From positions 1 to 6,873 of the forward strand of contig JACMJP010000421.1 in assembly GCA_014380545.1 (NCBI GenBank): 6,873 nt of DNA, written 5' to 3'. The notes under the pieces are model-generated. The model was not told the DNA's origin. It worked only from the letters and a program-made list of their open reading frames with translations, and did no database searches. Made by a program: the position numbers and the translations under genes. Positions 6,667-6,873 of the stretch are shown piece by piece. How positions within the stretch are numbered: the stretch's first letter is position 1; each line of letters begins with the position of its first letter. The stretch comes from Chitinophagales bacterium. Its GTDB lineage: Bacteria; Bacteroidota; Bacteroidia; Chitinophagales; BACL12.

Positions 6667-6873
6667 ATGAGGAATTTTTTTTACACATTCATTGCAACAA
6701 TTTTTGCAACATCACTCTTCGCACAAACTTATGTTGAAAGAGTTTTTATTTTAAACGAAGGTTATTATGATTATTTTTCAGGGGACATTTTAACACCTGT
6801 ATCTCTCGGTGCTTATGATCCTGAAACAGAAATTTACACTGTATTGGATGAAATTGAGAATGCAAGATTTGCA
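6667..6873 (+). CDS. Probable YncE/BtuG-like exported B12-binding surface propeller (5' part)
   Basis: The frame is open from the ATG at 6667 to the window end, 69 codons, so the gene is cut by the edge. Residues 1-19 are a signal peptide (MRNFFYTFIATIFA, then SLFA|Q). The mature start, VERVFILNEGYY, followed by GDILTPVSLGAYDPETEIYT, resembles the first blade of the YncE/DUF5074-type beta-propellers of Bacteroidota surface proteins, in which FILNEG is followed by a line on a tracked quantity. In this phylum such proteins under B12 riboswitches include BtuG, which captures cobalamin on the cell surface and passes it to the TonB-dependent transporter BtuB. Unlike classic BtuG there is no lipobox Cys after the signal; attachment by a T9SS tail is possible but lies outside the window. 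The riboswitch directly upstream is the main support for a B12 role; the BtuG assignment itself is an inference. Confidence 0.65.
   Translation, partial: MRNFFYTFIATIFATSLFAQTYVERVFILNEGYYDYFSGDILTPVSLGAYDPETEIYTVLDEIENARFA

Noticed and set aside
6473..6711. Direct repeat TTTGCAACAT shared by the riboswitch stem and the signal-peptide coding region of the last gene
   Set aside because: The match is about ten bases in AT-rich DNA, and both copies are explained by their own context (aptamer stem, signal-peptide codons); likely chance.
1..6873. Mobile element, CRISPR array, tRNA or rRNA
   Set aside because: No transposase or integrase coding sequence, no spaced direct repeats, no terminal inverted repeats and no tRNA-like cloverleaf were found on reading both strands.

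Overview
The window looks like chromosomal DNA from a member of the Bacteroidota, perhaps of the Chitinophagia/Saprospiria/Sphingobacteriia type, though the exact lineage cannot be fixed here. The reasons are AT-rich DNA, two proteins ending in type IX secretion (T9SS) type A sorting domains, a DUF4476 protein, promoter -7 elements of the Bacteroidota form TAnnTTTG, and mostly no Shine-Dalgarno sequences.

Layout, left to right. (1) A leader of about 180 bases, then an exported DUF4476 protein (183-917) closed by a clear intrinsic terminator (944-970). (2) A secreted right-handed beta-helix protein with a T9SS tail (1048-2820), preceded by a good promoter. (3) A small lipoprotein with C-terminal membrane helices (2876-3457), same strand. 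(4) On the minus strand, a cytoplasmic helix-turn-helix regulator of unknown target (3509-4549), convergent with the lipoprotein and divergent from the next gene. (5) A secreted protein with seven propeller-like repeats and a T9SS tail (4639-6333). (6) A perfect -7 element (6364-6371), a complete cobalamin (B12) riboswitch (about 6394-6583) with expression platform, and the first 69 codons of an exported protein (6667 to the window end) that resembles the YncE/BtuG-type B12-binding surface propellers.

Most of the window is single-gene units making cell-envelope or secreted proteins, each apparently with its own promoter. The two T9SS cargos would be exported through the outer membrane and anchored or released. 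The last unit is the most interpretable functionally: B12 senses its own supply through the riboswitch and represses a probable surface B12-capture protein, whose usual partners (btuB and other btu genes) should lie just beyond the right edge. No mobile element, CRISPR array, tRNA or rRNA was seen. No wholly new system is evident; the best leads are the riboswitch switching mechanism with its downstream gene, the short-leader promoter pattern, and the odd start region of the first gene.
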